From Alkaliphilus metalliredigens QYMF (GTDB taxonomy: Bacteria; Bacillota; Clostridia; Peptostreptococcales; Natronincolaceae): a stretch of DNA of 64,000 nucleotides. A program made the translations under genes and the position numbers. The notes beneath the pieces are model-generated. The model did no database searches and was not told the origin of the DNA. It saw only the letters and a program-made list of their open reading frames with translations. This document shows, in pieces, positions 36,750 through 45,546 of the stretch; position 1 is the stretch's first letter; the number at the start of each line of letters is the position of its first letter. The stretch is from contig NC_009633.1 of NCBI RefSeq assembly GCF_000016985.1, positions 3,143,539-3,207,538 on the forward strand, given 5' to 3'.

Positions 36750-37013
36750 TCTGTCTTACGGGTCTATAAATATCTAGCACAGGTCTATCTCCGTGGTTCA
36801 ATTGGTTGGGCAGCTCCCTGCCCTACTTACATTGTGGATATGATGGACAGCCCTTTTCAGTTGTTTTTTTAGTAGGCTGACCACATCCCTATCGTGGTCT
36901 AGCTTTAGGGTCTTGTCTTGTCCAGCACCTCTACTCTTTCCACAGACTTCCCTTACTTATTGTCTATCTTCAGGGTGGTAAGACTGTTTTCAATGTCCTC
37001 AGTTTTATTGAGT

Positions 37014-37047
37014 ATTAAAAAAGCAAGAGAAGAAAATCACTTCCCTT
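37014..37047 (-). terminator. Intrinsic terminator inside the island
   Basis: On the minus strand GCAAGGGAAG pairs with CTTCTCTTGC around TGATTTT, followed by six T. It marks the end of a former minus-strand transcript from the decayed gene upstream. Confidence 0.7.
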
Positions 37048-37146
37048 GCAGACATACAACCATTGTTTGTAGAGTTACATCGATTGCCCGTGTAGCTATT
37101 TTTTTCTATAATTTCATCTTTTATGTAGTATGGTTTATTGGTATCA

Positions 37147-37428
37147 TTATAAAACCATTATAGCGAATTGGATAATATTTGTGACTGCTGCTGTTAATTC
37201 AACCGCTCCTGCTATTTTGGGAGATACACCTTGTAACCCATTAATAGCTGTTCTAACAAATCCCTTTCTAGGATTCTCTCTTTTTAGTTCTTCTTGAAGT
37301 ACTTCAATATTATCATTGATGATTAATAAAGGGAAGTACCACCCTTTCTCCAAAACCTTTAACCATATCTTGATACTTATTAGAACGTGCATAAGACATC
37401 CCAATAGAAGTAACAGAAATTTTTTCAC
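37147..37428 (-). pseudogene. Decayed small gene, function unknown
   Basis: A possible GTG start at 37428 opens a 93-codon frame, but the coding signal switches frames. In one frame upstream SYARSNKYQDMVKGFGERVV-LPFINH reads like a folded helical protein, then stops. In the other frame the end reads IEVLQEELKRENPRKGF and AGAVELTAAVTNIIQF. I take this as the two ends of a longer helical protein with the middle deleted. Similar C-termini are common in uncharacterised accessory proteins; no function can be given. Confidence 0.45.
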
Positions 37429-37429
37429 A

Positions 37430-37565
37430 TTATAAAACCCTTCTCCATTAAGAGAAGGGTTCACGTTCGATAGATTACTTGGTGGGGTGACCCTCCCACA
37501 TCTCTTTTAAGACCACCATAGGTAGCGTGACGGCTGCCTGTTCCGTCCTCAAATAATCCATCACT
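37430..37565 (-). other. Hairpin-rich untranslated stretch upstream of the decayed gene
   Basis: On the minus strand several short complementary blocks (for example GGGTCACCCC) are followed by AACCCTTCTC-TTAATG-GAGAAGGGTTTT (37434-37459), a good attenuator or terminator. It resembles a structured 5' leader but matches no riboswitch class I know. The remaining 37566-37648 has nothing recognisable. Confidence 0.45.
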
Positions 37566-37648
37566 ATTTACTATACATAAATGGTATTATTTTCATTCCT
37601 TTTTGTCAACTTTGTTAATCATTTTTTGGTATTCTATTAATGTTCCCG

Positions 37649-37680
37649 CTTCCGCGGCACCAAACGTACGCACACAAAGA
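37649..37680 (+). repeat. Direct repeat, right attachment site (attR)
   Basis: A 32-bp copy of the tRNA-Leu 3' end and its downstream flank (30 of 32 identical to 30999-31030). It has no tRNA body upstream, marking the far border of the island. Confidence 0.85.
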
Positions 37681-37694
37681 CATTATTTTTTTAA

Positions 37695-37729
37695 CCATAA
37701 AATCCACTCACTAGTGAGTGGGTTTTATG
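37695..37729 (+). terminator. Terminator beyond the right attachment site
   Basis: The perfect palindrome CCACTCACTAGTGAGTGG is flanked by AAAA and TTTT. It was probably the original terminator of tRNA-Leu(CAA) before the island entered; on the other strand it can serve the 37765 gene. Confidence 0.75.
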
Positions 37730-37764
37730 CTATAATTATAACTTGAATGGAAATACTTGTGAGA

Positions 37765-38214
37765 TTATATAAACTCAATTTTTTGAGGAATGATCCTGAG
37801 TAGATTTTCAAACCCTCTTTCAATGGTAATTTCCATTTCGGCTTCAAAATACTTTGCTTTGTTTTCTCCACAGTATTCTGGCTCTAAGGTTTTAAGAATT
37901 TCAATGAGGGTATTCTTAAACAATAGTCTATTTTCTACATTTTGAAGCTGAACACTTTGTGGAAAAAAATCTTTTAAATCACTGTTGTAAATCAATACGG
38001 TTGTAATAAAGGTAATAATGGGTATTCTAAAGAAGTCCACATGAGCTGCATCCATTCGGTAGCGTTGGCAGAGCTCAATAAAGGCTTCATCAAAATCAAC
38101 CAGGGTATGATCTAGCTGATAATCTAAGTTTTCATTAAAGAACTGGTATAATCGAACAAAAAATTGTTTTTGTTTGATAGACCGATATTCATTAATATCG
38201 ACTATTTGTGCCAT
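37765..38214 (-). CDS. Hypothetical protein
   Basis: 149 residues, not recognised. Starts MAQIVDINEYRSIKQKQ, a short segment also seen at the start of many small clostridial proteins, followed by an all-helical body with a hydrophobic stretch FFRIPIITFITTVLIYN that could be buried or membrane-associated. Good ribosome site GGAGGC. It is the first gene outside the island on the right and is transcribed divergently from the cation transporter gene. Confidence 0.75.
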   Translation of the reverse strand: MAQIVDINEYRSIKQKQFFVRLYQFFNENLDYQLDHTLVDFDEAFIELCQRYRMDAAHVDFFRIPIITFITTVLIYNSDLKDFFPQSVQLQNVENRLLFKNTLIEILKTLEPEYCGENKAKYFEAEMEITIERGFENLLRIIPQKIEFI

Positions 38215-38322
38215 ACTAATAAGCCTCCTAATTTGTGAGTTTGTAAAAGTATTTACATATGAAGTAAAATGTATTCAAATAATATATAAGAGCAATGACC
38301 CCCAAGAAAAGGAAGGTGTCTC

Positions 38323-39213
38323 ATGAACGATCGCGAACGCTATCGAGAAGCTCAAAAGGCTTCTATTATTAGTTTAATTGTTAATATTGTCCTGACAGGT
38401 TTAAAGATCATGGTTGGTTTAGCAGCAGGCAGTGCAGCTTTAGTAGCTGATGGATTTCACTCTGCTTCAGATTTAATTGGTACTCTTGTTGTGATGCAAG
38501 GGATTAAAATTGCCCATCAACCGGCGGACGAATCTCATCCATACGGTCATTACCGGGCCGAAACCATAACATCAAAAATATTAGCTATCATTTTAATTTT
38601 AACTGCCATGGGTTTAGGATATGAGGGGTTACAAGTCTTACGCAGTCCTGAACTCTCCCCTCCAGAAATGCTTGCCCTTTATATTGCCTTGTTTTCTGTC
38701 ATTGCTAAGGAAGGCATTTATCAATATAACATTCGAATAGGCAAGCGTATTAAGAGCTCTGCCATTATTGCCGATGCCTGGCATGCTCGCTCCGATGCCT
38801 TTTCTTCCATTGCTGCATCAATTGGTATTGTCGGTTCTATTCTCGGCTATCCAATTATGGATCCCCTGGCTGCCATTTTCGTAGCTTTTCTGATTCTTAA
38901 AACCGGTGTTTCAATCTATGTTGATTCGATTAAAACACTAATGGATACAGCACCACCTAAGGAAATATTAGACATGATCGAAACAGCTGCTTTAGCAGCT
39001 GAAGGTGTTGAAGATGTTCATGATATCAAGGTGAGACAATATGGCTCTAAGTATCTGATCGATATTAAAATTTGTGTTAACCCATATATTACTGTGGAGG
39101 AAGGCCATGGGGCAGCTGCCAGGGCTAAATTGAGTATCATGAATGAGGTAGATGATGTCCAAGATGTCTTAATACATGTTAATCCCTGCTACAGTCGCCA
39201 TAAAAGAGATTGA
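38323..39213 (+). CDS. Cation diffusion facilitator (CDF) metal transporter
   Basis: 296 residues with six membrane helices and a cytoplasmic C-terminal domain. The metal site appears as VADGFHSASDLIG in helix 2 and IIADAWHARSDAFSS in helix 5 (Hx3D and Hx3D, as in Mn/Fe/Zn CDFs). The C-terminal ferredoxin-like domain has VEDVHDIKVRQYGSKYLID. It exports divalent metal by proton exchange; the exact metal cannot be told. Start after AAGGAAGG. Followed 71 bp later by a LysR gene on the same strand. Confidence 0.93.
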   Translation: MNDRERYREAQKASIISLIVNIVLTGLKIMVGLAAGSAALVADGFHSASDLIGTLVVMQGIKIAHQPADESHPYGHYRAETITSKILAIILILTAMGLGYEGLQVLRSPELSPPEMLALYIALFSVIAKEGIYQYNIRIGKRIKSSAIIADAWHARSDAFSSIAASIGIVGSILGYPIMDPLAAIFVAFLILKTGVSIYVDSIKTLMDTAPPKEILDMIETAALAAEGVEDVHDIKVRQYGSKYLIDIKICVNPYITVEEGHGAAARAKLSIMNEVDDVQDVLIHVNPCYSRHKRD

Positions 39214-39284
39214 ATATATCTCCCTATCATGGTAATATTGGGATATAAAATGAGACTTAATGATAACATTTCGGGGGGATTAGC

Positions 39285-40187
39285 ATGGACTTCAGACAAT
39301 TAGAATCTTTTATCGCCATTTCAAAATTCAAAAGTTTTTCCAAAGCAGCTGATAGTCTTTATTTAACCCAACCCACAATTAGCAGCCATATTGCTAACCT
39401 TGAAACAGAGTTAAATACGATTTTAATAGACCGCTCTAATAAGAAAATTTCCTTAACCAAGGCCGGCATCATCCTATTTGATTACGCTTTGAATATGATT
39501 AATATTCGAGACATAGCGAAATTCAAACTAGGCGAATTCAAAGGAAAAATTGTTGGCAACATTGAACTGGCATCTAGTACAATTCCAGAACAATATATCA
39601 TTCCAGAGCTTATCTCTGTTTTTCATGATTCCTATCCAGATGTGACTTTTAGTGTCCGTCATTATGACTCTGCACAAGTGGTGGAGGGAATATTAAAGGG
39701 CGAAATTGATTTTGGTATGGTTGGGGCTAAACTACCCAATAACCAGCTACACTATATTGAACTTTTGACAGATGAGGTTGTCTTGGCAATGCCTTATGAC
39801 CATCCCTATGGCGATCCTTCGATACCTCTTGATCTTAAAAAGCTCCTAGAGGAAAATTTTATTTTTAGAGAAAAAGGATCCGGCACAAGGGCCTTACTAG
39901 AGCAAGGCTTAAATCAATTTAAACTTGACACAAGTGATTTAAAAATCGTGGCATATATCGAGAATACAGAGGCGATTAAGCAGTGTATTAGAAGAGGATT
40001 AGGTCTCTCTTTTTTATCTAAAAAGGCAGTGAAAGATGAAGTAGCCCACGGGCTATTACGAGCCCGGGCTATTCCTGAGCTCAAACTTCATCGGAATTTT
40101 TACTTTGTTTATCACAAGCATCGCTCTCCTTCTCCACTGGAGATAGAATTCCAAAAATTTGTTTGTCAATATTATAATAAGACTTAA
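39285..40187 (+). CDS. LysR family transcriptional regulator
   Basis: 300 residues. The N-terminal HTH is MDFRQLESFIAISKFKSFSK and AADSLYLTQPTISSHIANLE. The effector domain starts around 90 with GNIELASSTIPEQYIIPELI. The wording is close to clostridial LysR proteins labelled selenium-metabolism-associated or CysL-like, but no selenium gene is nearby, so the target is open. Start after GGGGGGA. Confidence 0.9.
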   Translation: MDFRQLESFIAISKFKSFSKAADSLYLTQPTISSHIANLETELNTILIDRSNKKISLTKAGIILFDYALNMINIRDIAKFKLGEFKGKIVGNIELASSTIPEQYIIPELISVFHDSYPDVTFSVRHYDSAQVVEGILKGEIDFGMVGAKLPNNQLHYIELLTDEVVLAMPYDHPYGDPSIPLDLKKLLEENFIFREKGSGTRALLEQGLNQFKLDTSDLKIVAYIENTEAIKQCIRRGLGLSFLSKKAVKDEVAHGLLRARAIPELKLHRNFYFVYHKHRSPSPLEIEFQKFVCQYYNKT

Positions 40188-40191
40188 AATG

Positions 40192-40226
40192 AAAAAAGTG
40201 CTCACATGAGAAGCACTTTTTTTATT
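40192..40226 (+). terminator. Terminator after the LysR gene
   Basis: AAAAAAGTGCTCACATGAGAAGCACTTTTTTT. A strong stem with long T-runs; the A-run on the other side makes it usable on both strands between convergent genes. Confidence 0.85.
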
Positions 40227-40306
40227 TTTAAAATTCTATTTTCATTTTATATAGCCATGAATGTTCTTTATTTAATCCATGGTATACTTCACTTATCCAT
40301 TTACCT

Positions 40307-41140
40307 TTAGAAGCAGATTAGAATGCCTCCAATTCCTGCATGGGTCCCGATTACAGGTCCCATGGTGGTAACTAATACTTCAGCGGGATTGAACTTTTTA
40401 ATGATTTCTTCCTTCAAAATCAGGGCATCTTCAAGACAATCGCAATGCGTAATCCCGATTACCCGATCTTTATAGTCAATATTCTTCTTTTCTATCTCTT
40501 CTAATAAAAACTTCATCCCTTTTTTCTTCCCTCGTATGTTTTTAAGAACTCTAACGTAACCCTCTTCAACATGTACAATTGGTTTTAAGTTCAGCAGGTT
40601 GGCCACAAACTCCTTGGGCTTGCTTACTCTACCACCCTTTACAGCATTTTCTAATGTCTCTAGATAAACAACGACTCGTGTTTGTTCACGATACTCATTC
40701 AAACGTTCTATTATGGTATCCATGTCCAATCCTTGCTCTACAAGATGACATGCTTCTAACACCTGTGCACCCACTCCAAATGATCCACTTAGGGTATCAA
40801 AAGTTTCGATTCGTCCCTCTTCCTCCCCAACCATTTCCTTAGCCATCATTGCGCTATGACATGTACCGCTTAATTTAGAGGAAAGATGGATACTCAGTAT
40901 CTGTCCATATTTTTTTATATTATCCTGATATACATCCACAAAGCTTTGGGGAGAGGGCTGGGACGTTTTGGGTAGTCCCAAAGATGTTTTCATTTTTTCA
41001 TAAAATTGTTGATGAGTAATGTCAACGCCGTCAGAATAATTTTTATCGTCAATTTCTATTTGTAAGGGTACAACATCAATATTATATTTTTCAATGAGTT
41101 CCCGTGGTATGTCACAGGAACTGTCCGTAACAATCTTCAT
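40307..41140 (-). CDS. DegV family fatty-acid-binding protein
   Basis: 277 residues. Begins with the DegV signature KIVTDSSCDIPRELIEKYNI, followed by SQPSPQSF, IHLSSKLSGTCHSAMMAKEM and the C-terminal HAGIGGILICF. DegV/FakB proteins bind a single fatty acid and present it to a fatty-acid kinase; here no FakA gene is adjacent. Typical length. Single gene after GGGAGGTAA. Confidence 0.93.
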   Translation of the reverse strand: MKIVTDSSCDIPRELIEKYNIDVVPLQIEIDDKNYSDGVDITHQQFYEKMKTSLGLPKTSQPSPQSFVDVYQDNIKKYGQILSIHLSSKLSGTCHSAMMAKEMVGEEEGRIETFDTLSGSFGVGAQVLEACHLVEQGLDMDTIIERLNEYREQTRVVVYLETLENAVKGGRVSKPKEFVANLLNLKPIVHVEEGYVRVLKNIRGKKKGMKFLLEEIEKKNIDYKDRVIGITHCDCLEDALILKEEIIKKFNPAEVLVTTMGPVIGTHAGIGGILICF

Positions 41141-41228
41141 AATAAATTACCTCCCTATCTCTTATTACAATTATTTCTACAAAATTTGTTGTACTCTTCT
41201 AATTATTTATGAATTTATAAGCGTTTAA

Positions 41229-42662
41229 TTAGATTCGTGTGATTCCCTGATAAAAGGCCTTGTATGCTTTGTAAGTCATATAAAGATCTACCTTGCTGAT
41301 TAATTCAATCGGTGCATGCATACTTAACATCGGTGTGCCACAATCTACAACCTCTGCTCCATAATTAGCTAATATATATGCGATGGTACCACCACCACCT
41401 TGGTCAACCTTTCCTAGCTCTCCAACCTGCCAGGTGACATCACTGCTATTAAATATCGATCTCACTTCTGATAAAAATTCAGCATTGGCATCATTAGAGC
41501 CTGATTTTCCCTTTACACCAGTGTATTTTGTCAGGGTCACACCTTTACCAATAAAGGATGCATTGCGTTTGTCTAATACATCAGGAAAGTTAGGGTCAAA
41601 GCCAGCTGTCACGTCACCTGATAGCACCTTAGAATTGCTCATAGATCTACGCAAACCTAGATAACTGGTTGTTCCTTCTAAATTCAGTAGCTCTGCCACA
41701 ACATTTTCAAAGAACATGGATTCCATTCCTGTATTACCCATGCTCCCCACCTCTTCTTTATCAACAAAGAGCCCAACAATTGTATCCTTCGGATTTGAGA
41801 TTTCAAGAACAGCCTGGCATGCAGCAAAGGAGCAAACACGATCATCATGTCCATGGGCTGCAATCATGCTTCTATCCAGTCCTACATCTCTAGACTTTCC
41901 GGCTGGTACAATTTCAATCTCAGCCACTGTAAAGTCCTCCTCGTCTATTCCATACTTTTCATTTAATAGATCCAGTATATTTAATTTTACTTTCTCGTCA
42001 ATGTCATCCCCTTGATAGGGAATATTACCAATAATCACATTAAGTTCTTCTCCAGTAATACCTTCCCCCATTTTTTTAGCCATTTGATCCTTGGCCAAAT
42101 GTGGAAGCAGATCTGAAATATAAAAGACCGGGTCTTGGTCATCTTCTCCAATCACAATTGAAAGCTTTTCGCCATTTTTCTTAATCAAGACACCATGTAA
42201 TGCCAATGGTGTCGCTACCCAGTGATATTTTTTCACGCCTCCGTAGTAGTGTGTTTTTAAAAGTGCTAGACCCCCCTCTTCATAAAGGGGAACTGCCTTT
42301 AAGTCTAGCCTTGGGGCATCCAAATGGCTCCCGATAATCCTCATACCCTTTTCTAGTCCTTCATTTCCAATCACAAATAAAGCAACGGCCTTGCCTTTGT
42401 TTTCTGCATAAATTCTATCTCCAGGCTTAACAATTCCTCTGCCCATCACTTCATCTAATGAAACAAACCCCCGCTCTCTCGCCTGGGCAATGATTTCATC
42501 TACACATTCTCTTTCCGTCTTCCCCTGATCCATAAACTTTTTATAGATTTCACCAAACTCAAAAACCCGCTCTAGCTCGCCATCCGCCAATTGTTCCCAA
42601 GCATTATAAGACATTTTAGTCAACTGCTCTTGTCGTTTTTTACCTGATATTCTTTCCGCCAT
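41229..42662 (-). CDS. M18 family aminopeptidase
   Basis: About 477 residues, a dinuclear zinc aminopeptidase (aspartyl aminopeptidase type). Metal and active-site segments: GSHLDAPRLDLK, AAHGHDDRVCSFA, VDKEEVGSMGNTGMES and the final MLSMHAPIE with the last zinc His. It hydrolyses N-terminal residues from peptides in the cytoplasm. The ATG at 42662 lies after AAGGAGTG, three codons inside the longest frame. Confidence 0.94.
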   Translation of the reverse strand: MAERISGKKRQEQLTKMSYNAWEQLADGELERVFEFGEIYKKFMDQGKTERECVDEIIAQARERGFVSLDEVMGRGIVKPGDRIYAENKGKAVALFVIGNEGLEKGMRIIGSHLDAPRLDLKAVPLYEEGGLALLKTHYYGGVKKYHWVATPLALHGVLIKKNGEKLSIVIGEDDQDPVFYISDLLPHLAKDQMAKKMGEGITGEELNVIIGNIPYQGDDIDEKVKLNILDLLNEKYGIDEEDFTVAEIEIVPAGKSRDVGLDRSMIAAHGHDDRVCSFAACQAVLEISNPKDTIVGLFVDKEEVGSMGNTGMESMFFENVVAELLNLEGTTSYLGLRRSMSNSKVLSGDVTAGFDPNFPDVLDKRNASFIGKGVTLTKYTGVKGKSGSNDANAEFLSEVRSIFNSSDVTWQVGELGKVDQGGGGTIAYILANYGAEVVDCGTPMLSMHAPIELISKVDLYMTYKAYKAFYQGITRI

Positions 42663-42766
42663 AAAGATCACTCCTTGAATATAGTGTGTTGGAATACTTA
42701 TAGATTGCTTTCATGAAGCCTTTACTCTCTTTTATTGTCAAGAAGGGTATAAATCATACTTGTCCA

Positions 42767-43420
42767 CTATATTTTCTTTATATTATGCTTATAAGCGTAG
42801 ATTGCCGCTTGTGTTCGATCATTGACATGAATCTTCTTGAATATGTTAGACACATGATTTTTAACAGTTTTTTCACTAATAAATAAATTACTGGCAATCT
42901 CTTTATTGTTCTGTCCTTCTGCAATCAATGTAAGTACTTCATATTCTCGTTTTGTTAATTTCCCTTCTCTAGGCTCTTTATCATGATGATCGTCTCTTCT
43001 ATTAAATTCTTTGACTAACTGTGAGGCCAGGCTTGGATGAATATAAGACTCACCCATTGCCACATCGCGAATGGCCTTAATTAGGCTATCACTTTCTGCA
43101 TCCTTAAGTACATAACCATTTGCACCTAAATTAATGGTTTCAAATAAGTATTCACGATCCTCATGAAATGTAAGCATAATCACTTTAGTTGTTTTATCCA
43201 TATCTTTTAACCTTCTTAGGACCTGGATCCCATTTAGTTTTGGCATATTAATATCTAATAGGATCACATCTGGACAGACTTGCTTTACTTTTTCCAGTGC
43301 TTCTTCCCCATCACCAGCTTGACCAATTACTTCCATATCCTTTTCTAGTTCTATTATTTGCTTTAGTCCTTGTCTCATCAAAGAATGATCATCAACAAGT
43401 AATATTTTAATTTTTTTCAT
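42767..43420 (-). CDS. degU: DegU-like NarL/LuxR response regulator
   Basis: 217 residues. The receiver domain has DDHSLMRQGL, the phosphorylated Asp in VILLDINMPKLNG and the K in YVLKDAESD. The C-terminal LuxR HTH is LTKREYEVLTLIAEGQNNKE followed by ISEKTVKNHVSNIFKKI. Its ATG overlaps the stop of the kinase gene by one base (TAATG). The DegS/DegU pair controls motility, exoenzymes and competence in Bacillus; targets here are unknown. The symbol is assigned from kinase pairing and sequence pattern. Confidence 0.88.
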   Translation of the reverse strand: MKKIKILLVDDHSLMRQGLKQIIELEKDMEVIGQAGDGEEALEKVKQVCPDVILLDINMPKLNGIQVLRRLKDMDKTTKVIMLTFHEDREYLFETINLGANGYVLKDAESDSLIKAIRDVAMGESYIHPSLASQLVKEFNRRDDHHDKEPREGKLTKREYEVLTLIAEGQNNKEIASNLFISEKTVKNHVSNIFKKIHVNDRTQAAIYAYKHNIKKI

Positions 43421-44583
43421 TAGAACCCCTCCTCTACTTCATTCGAAATATAAATCATTAACTTTGTCCCTTGATTTATTTTGCTTTTAATATTAATTTT
43501 TCCATCTAAGAGCCCAACACGCTCCTTCATATTCAACAAACCAAATCCACCCTCATAATTTTGTGGTACTTTAATATTTTCGGTATCAAATCCAATGCCA
43601 TTATCTTGAACATGTAATCGGATATCAGTTTGGGTAATTTCAATTTTTATATTAATGTTAGTTGCTCTTGCATGTTTTCTAACGTTATTTAAAGCCTCCT
43701 GAATAATACGGAAAATCGATAGATTTTTAATGGAGTCTTTAATCGGATCTTCAGACAATATGTTTAATATCATATTAATCTGAGTCTCTTCTTCAAAGGT
43801 TTCAACATATCGCTTCAAGGTCGGAATCAGTCCAATATCATCTAAGGACATGGGTCTTAGATTATAAATAATTTTTCTGATATCCTTAATACCATCTCGT
43901 AGTATCTTTTTTAAATTTTGAATTTCTTCTCTACTTTTTTCTAGGTCAATATCCATTAGTTTTTCGCATATCTCTGCCTTAATCACAACATTGGCCAAAG
44001 ATTGAGCTGGCCCATCATGGATTTCTCTAGCCACTCGATGTCGCTCCTCTTCTTGCACTCGAATAATTCTTCGCCCTAAAAATTGCTTTTCTTGCATATC
44101 TTCTAATGTATGGGATATATCCTGAAGGTTGCCACTTAAAAAGTCAAGTGCAATACCAATTTTAAAGGCAAGGTTTTCTGCCCTTTGTAATCCTTCGTAG
44201 GCACTTTTCAGTCTCATTTCTAAATCTGAACGTCTTTTAATCAGATCCTTTTCTTCTTGTCTTTTTAAAATCAAATGAATTTGGATGGCATTTGCCTTTT
44301 CATAGGCTTCTTTTATATCCTCCTCTGCATACTTAGAGAATTCTTTACTTACTAAAACCAGTTTTCTTCTACTTTGTCGTTCTAATAATTCTAGGTGATC
44401 CACTTCTTTTATTAAGTGGCTAGCCTTTTCCTTCATTTCTTTTAATTCCTGCTGTAAATCATGGCATTGTTTTCTGGCGTTTTCTGCAATCTCAAAGACC
44501 TCAGATTTCCCATCTTCAATGGTATCCACTGTTTTTTGTAATATTTCGTTTATTTTTTTTGGACTAAACTGATCGTTTGACAT
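43420..44583 (-). CDS. degS: DegS-like sensor histidine kinase
   Basis: About 387 residues, cytoplasmic with no membrane helix. The first 180 residues are a long coiled-coil sensor as in Bacillus DegS. The HisKA_3 box is REIHDGPAQSLANVVIKAEI with the phospho-His, and the ATPase has QEALNNVRKHARA, DNGIGFD and GGFGLLNMKERV. The ATG at 44583 is chosen for its spacing to TGGAGTG. Confidence 0.9.
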   Translation of the reverse strand: MSNDQFSPKKINEILQKTVDTIEDGKSEVFEIAENARKQCHDLQQELKEMKEKASHLIKEVDHLELLERQSRRKLVLVSKEFSKYAEEDIKEAYEKANAIQIHLILKRQEEKDLIKRRSDLEMRLKSAYEGLQRAENLAFKIGIALDFLSGNLQDISHTLEDMQEKQFLGRRIIRVQEEERHRVAREIHDGPAQSLANVVIKAEICEKLMDIDLEKSREEIQNLKKILRDGIKDIRKIIYNLRPMSLDDIGLIPTLKRYVETFEEETQINMILNILSEDPIKDSIKNLSIFRIIQEALNNVRKHARATNINIKIEITQTDIRLHVQDNGIGFDTENIKVPQNYEGGFGLLNMKERVGLLDGKINIKSKINQGTKLMIYISNEVEEGF

Positions 44584-44793
44584 CTTATCACACTCCATTC
44601 ACAACACCTACATAATTCGCCATAATGAGACATGTTTCCTTTATTTATAGATAATATTTAAAAATATCAAGCATTATAGTAGGATTTACCCATATCTTAT
44701 TATAATACGTAATTAAACATAAATCTCAGTAATTTAGTAATACATCAAAACAGAGGATTTACAAGCACCACAGAACAAATTTACCTTGACAAA

Positions 44794-44828
44794 TAAATAA
44801 GAGAGCCCCAGGGGCTCTCTTATTTATC
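44794..44828 (-). terminator. Terminator after the exported hypothetical gene
   Basis: AAATAAGAGAGCCCC pairs with AGGGGCTCTCTTATTT; almost symmetric. The remainder of 44599-44845 shows nothing else. Confidence 0.8.
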
Positions 44829-44845
44829 TTATTGTCCCATTTCAC

Positions 44846-45319
44846 TTACTTAATTTCATAATCAGCTAGATACCATTGTTGATTTTTTCTTCTCATCTGG
44901 ATCTCATAGGTTACTTCTTCAACATAAACATCTTCATAGCTTTCTACTTCCCAAAAAATCGTCACTTCGCCAACCATATTATGTGCCTTAAGCTGAGTGA
45001 CTGTAAATTCTTTAATCTCCATATATCGAATTGCTTCGTATGAAGTGGGTTCTCTTAATATTTGTTCAAAAATATTTAAGTCCATTGTCAGTAGTGGATC
45101 AACCATTAGATTCTTTAAGTCTCTTTCAAATTCTTGCTTTGTACCATACTGTCCATGGATGATCCCATTCCAAATTTCTGTTCGTTTCTGAAAAACAAAC
45201 TCAAATTCCTCTTGAATGTTTTCAATTGCCCCTCCATTTGGGTCTAAGAATGCAAAAATTTCGTAATCATTAACAAATAATAAAATAATAAGCAAAAAAA
45301 ATATTATCCCCTTTTTCAT
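44846..45319 (-). CDS. Exported hypothetical protein
   Basis: 157 residues, not recognised. A signal peptide (KKGIIFFLLIILLFVNDYEIFAF) without a lipobox is followed by a small alpha+beta domain ending in strand-rich VGEVTIFWEVESYEDVYVEE and QWYLADYEIK. This resembles NTF2-like or calcium-sensor-type small exported domains in shape only. Single gene after GGAGGAG with a terminator. Confidence 0.75.
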   Translation of the reverse strand: MKKGIIFFLLIILLFVNDYEIFAFLDPNGGAIENIQEEFEFVFQKRTEIWNGIIHGQYGTKQEFERDLKNLMVDPLLTMDLNIFEQILREPTSYEAIRYMEIKEFTVTQLKAHNMVGEVTIFWEVESYEDVYVEEVTYEIQMRRKNQQWYLADYEIK

Positions 45320-45499
45320 TGGTCTCCTCCTTTGTTAGATGAAGTAAAACATCAATCATAAGTTGATGATGGTATGTTTTCTCCAGTAATCCATTGATAA
45401 AAGTGTCTATCTAGATTATAAACGAAGGGGGCCGAAAAATTTAGTTCTTTATGGAGGACAAATCAAAAACCACTCTACATATAGTGCCTTTTTTTGATT

Positions 45500-45532
45500 T
45501 ACCTCTACAATATACCATATATTGTAGAGGTA
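45500..45532. repeat. Perfect 15-bp inverted repeat near cheW
   Basis: TACCTCTACAATATA (45500-45514) and its exact complement (45518-45532) flank CCA, 15 bp past the cheW stop. The site lacks a proper T-run on the cheW strand, although a T7 run lies on the plus strand before it. Terminator or operator. Confidence 0.7.
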
Positions 45533-45546
45533 TATGCAAGCTTTCG

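Larger units (their letters stand above)
36420..37146. other. Gene-poor stretch of the island with decayed coding traces
   Basis: No intact gene is supported. It holds a perfect 21-bp hairpin (36705-36749), a GGGCAG/CTGCCC hairpin near 36820-36835 and a minus-strand terminator near 37015-37047. Between these hairpins and the terminator are broken minus-strand frames with coiled-coil-like composition (NKTEDIENSLTTLKIDNK, then LKLDHDRDVVSLLKKQLKRA in another frame). The latter look like pieces of one degraded gene. Confidence 0.5.
31013..37648. mobile_element. Genomic island inserted at tRNA-Leu, integrase not found
   Basis: About 6.6 kb between two near-identical 32-bp repeats, the left one being the 3' end of a tRNA gene. 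The contents are typical accessory DNA: a broken defence gene, an IS, a toxin-antitoxin-chaperone operon and decayed reading frames. It is more AT-rich than the flanks outside the IS. No tyrosine or serine recombinase is visible, so the island is probably an immobile remnant or was mobilised by a helper. The flanking genes are ordinary chromosomal genes. Confidence 0.75.

Noticed and set aside
36918-37163. Plus-strand 81-codon hydrophobic frame, considered as a type I toxin or holin
   Set aside because: No ribosome site and no matching toxin pattern; the minus-strand traces and terminator explain the region better.
37430-37565. Considered as retron msr-msd, group II intron end or T-box
   Set aside because: No reverse transcriptase is nearby, there is no domain V pattern and no T-box core sequence.
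31013-37648. Searched for a tyrosine or serine integrase in the island
   Set aside because: No reading frame or fragment with R-HxxR-Y or resolvase features was seen.
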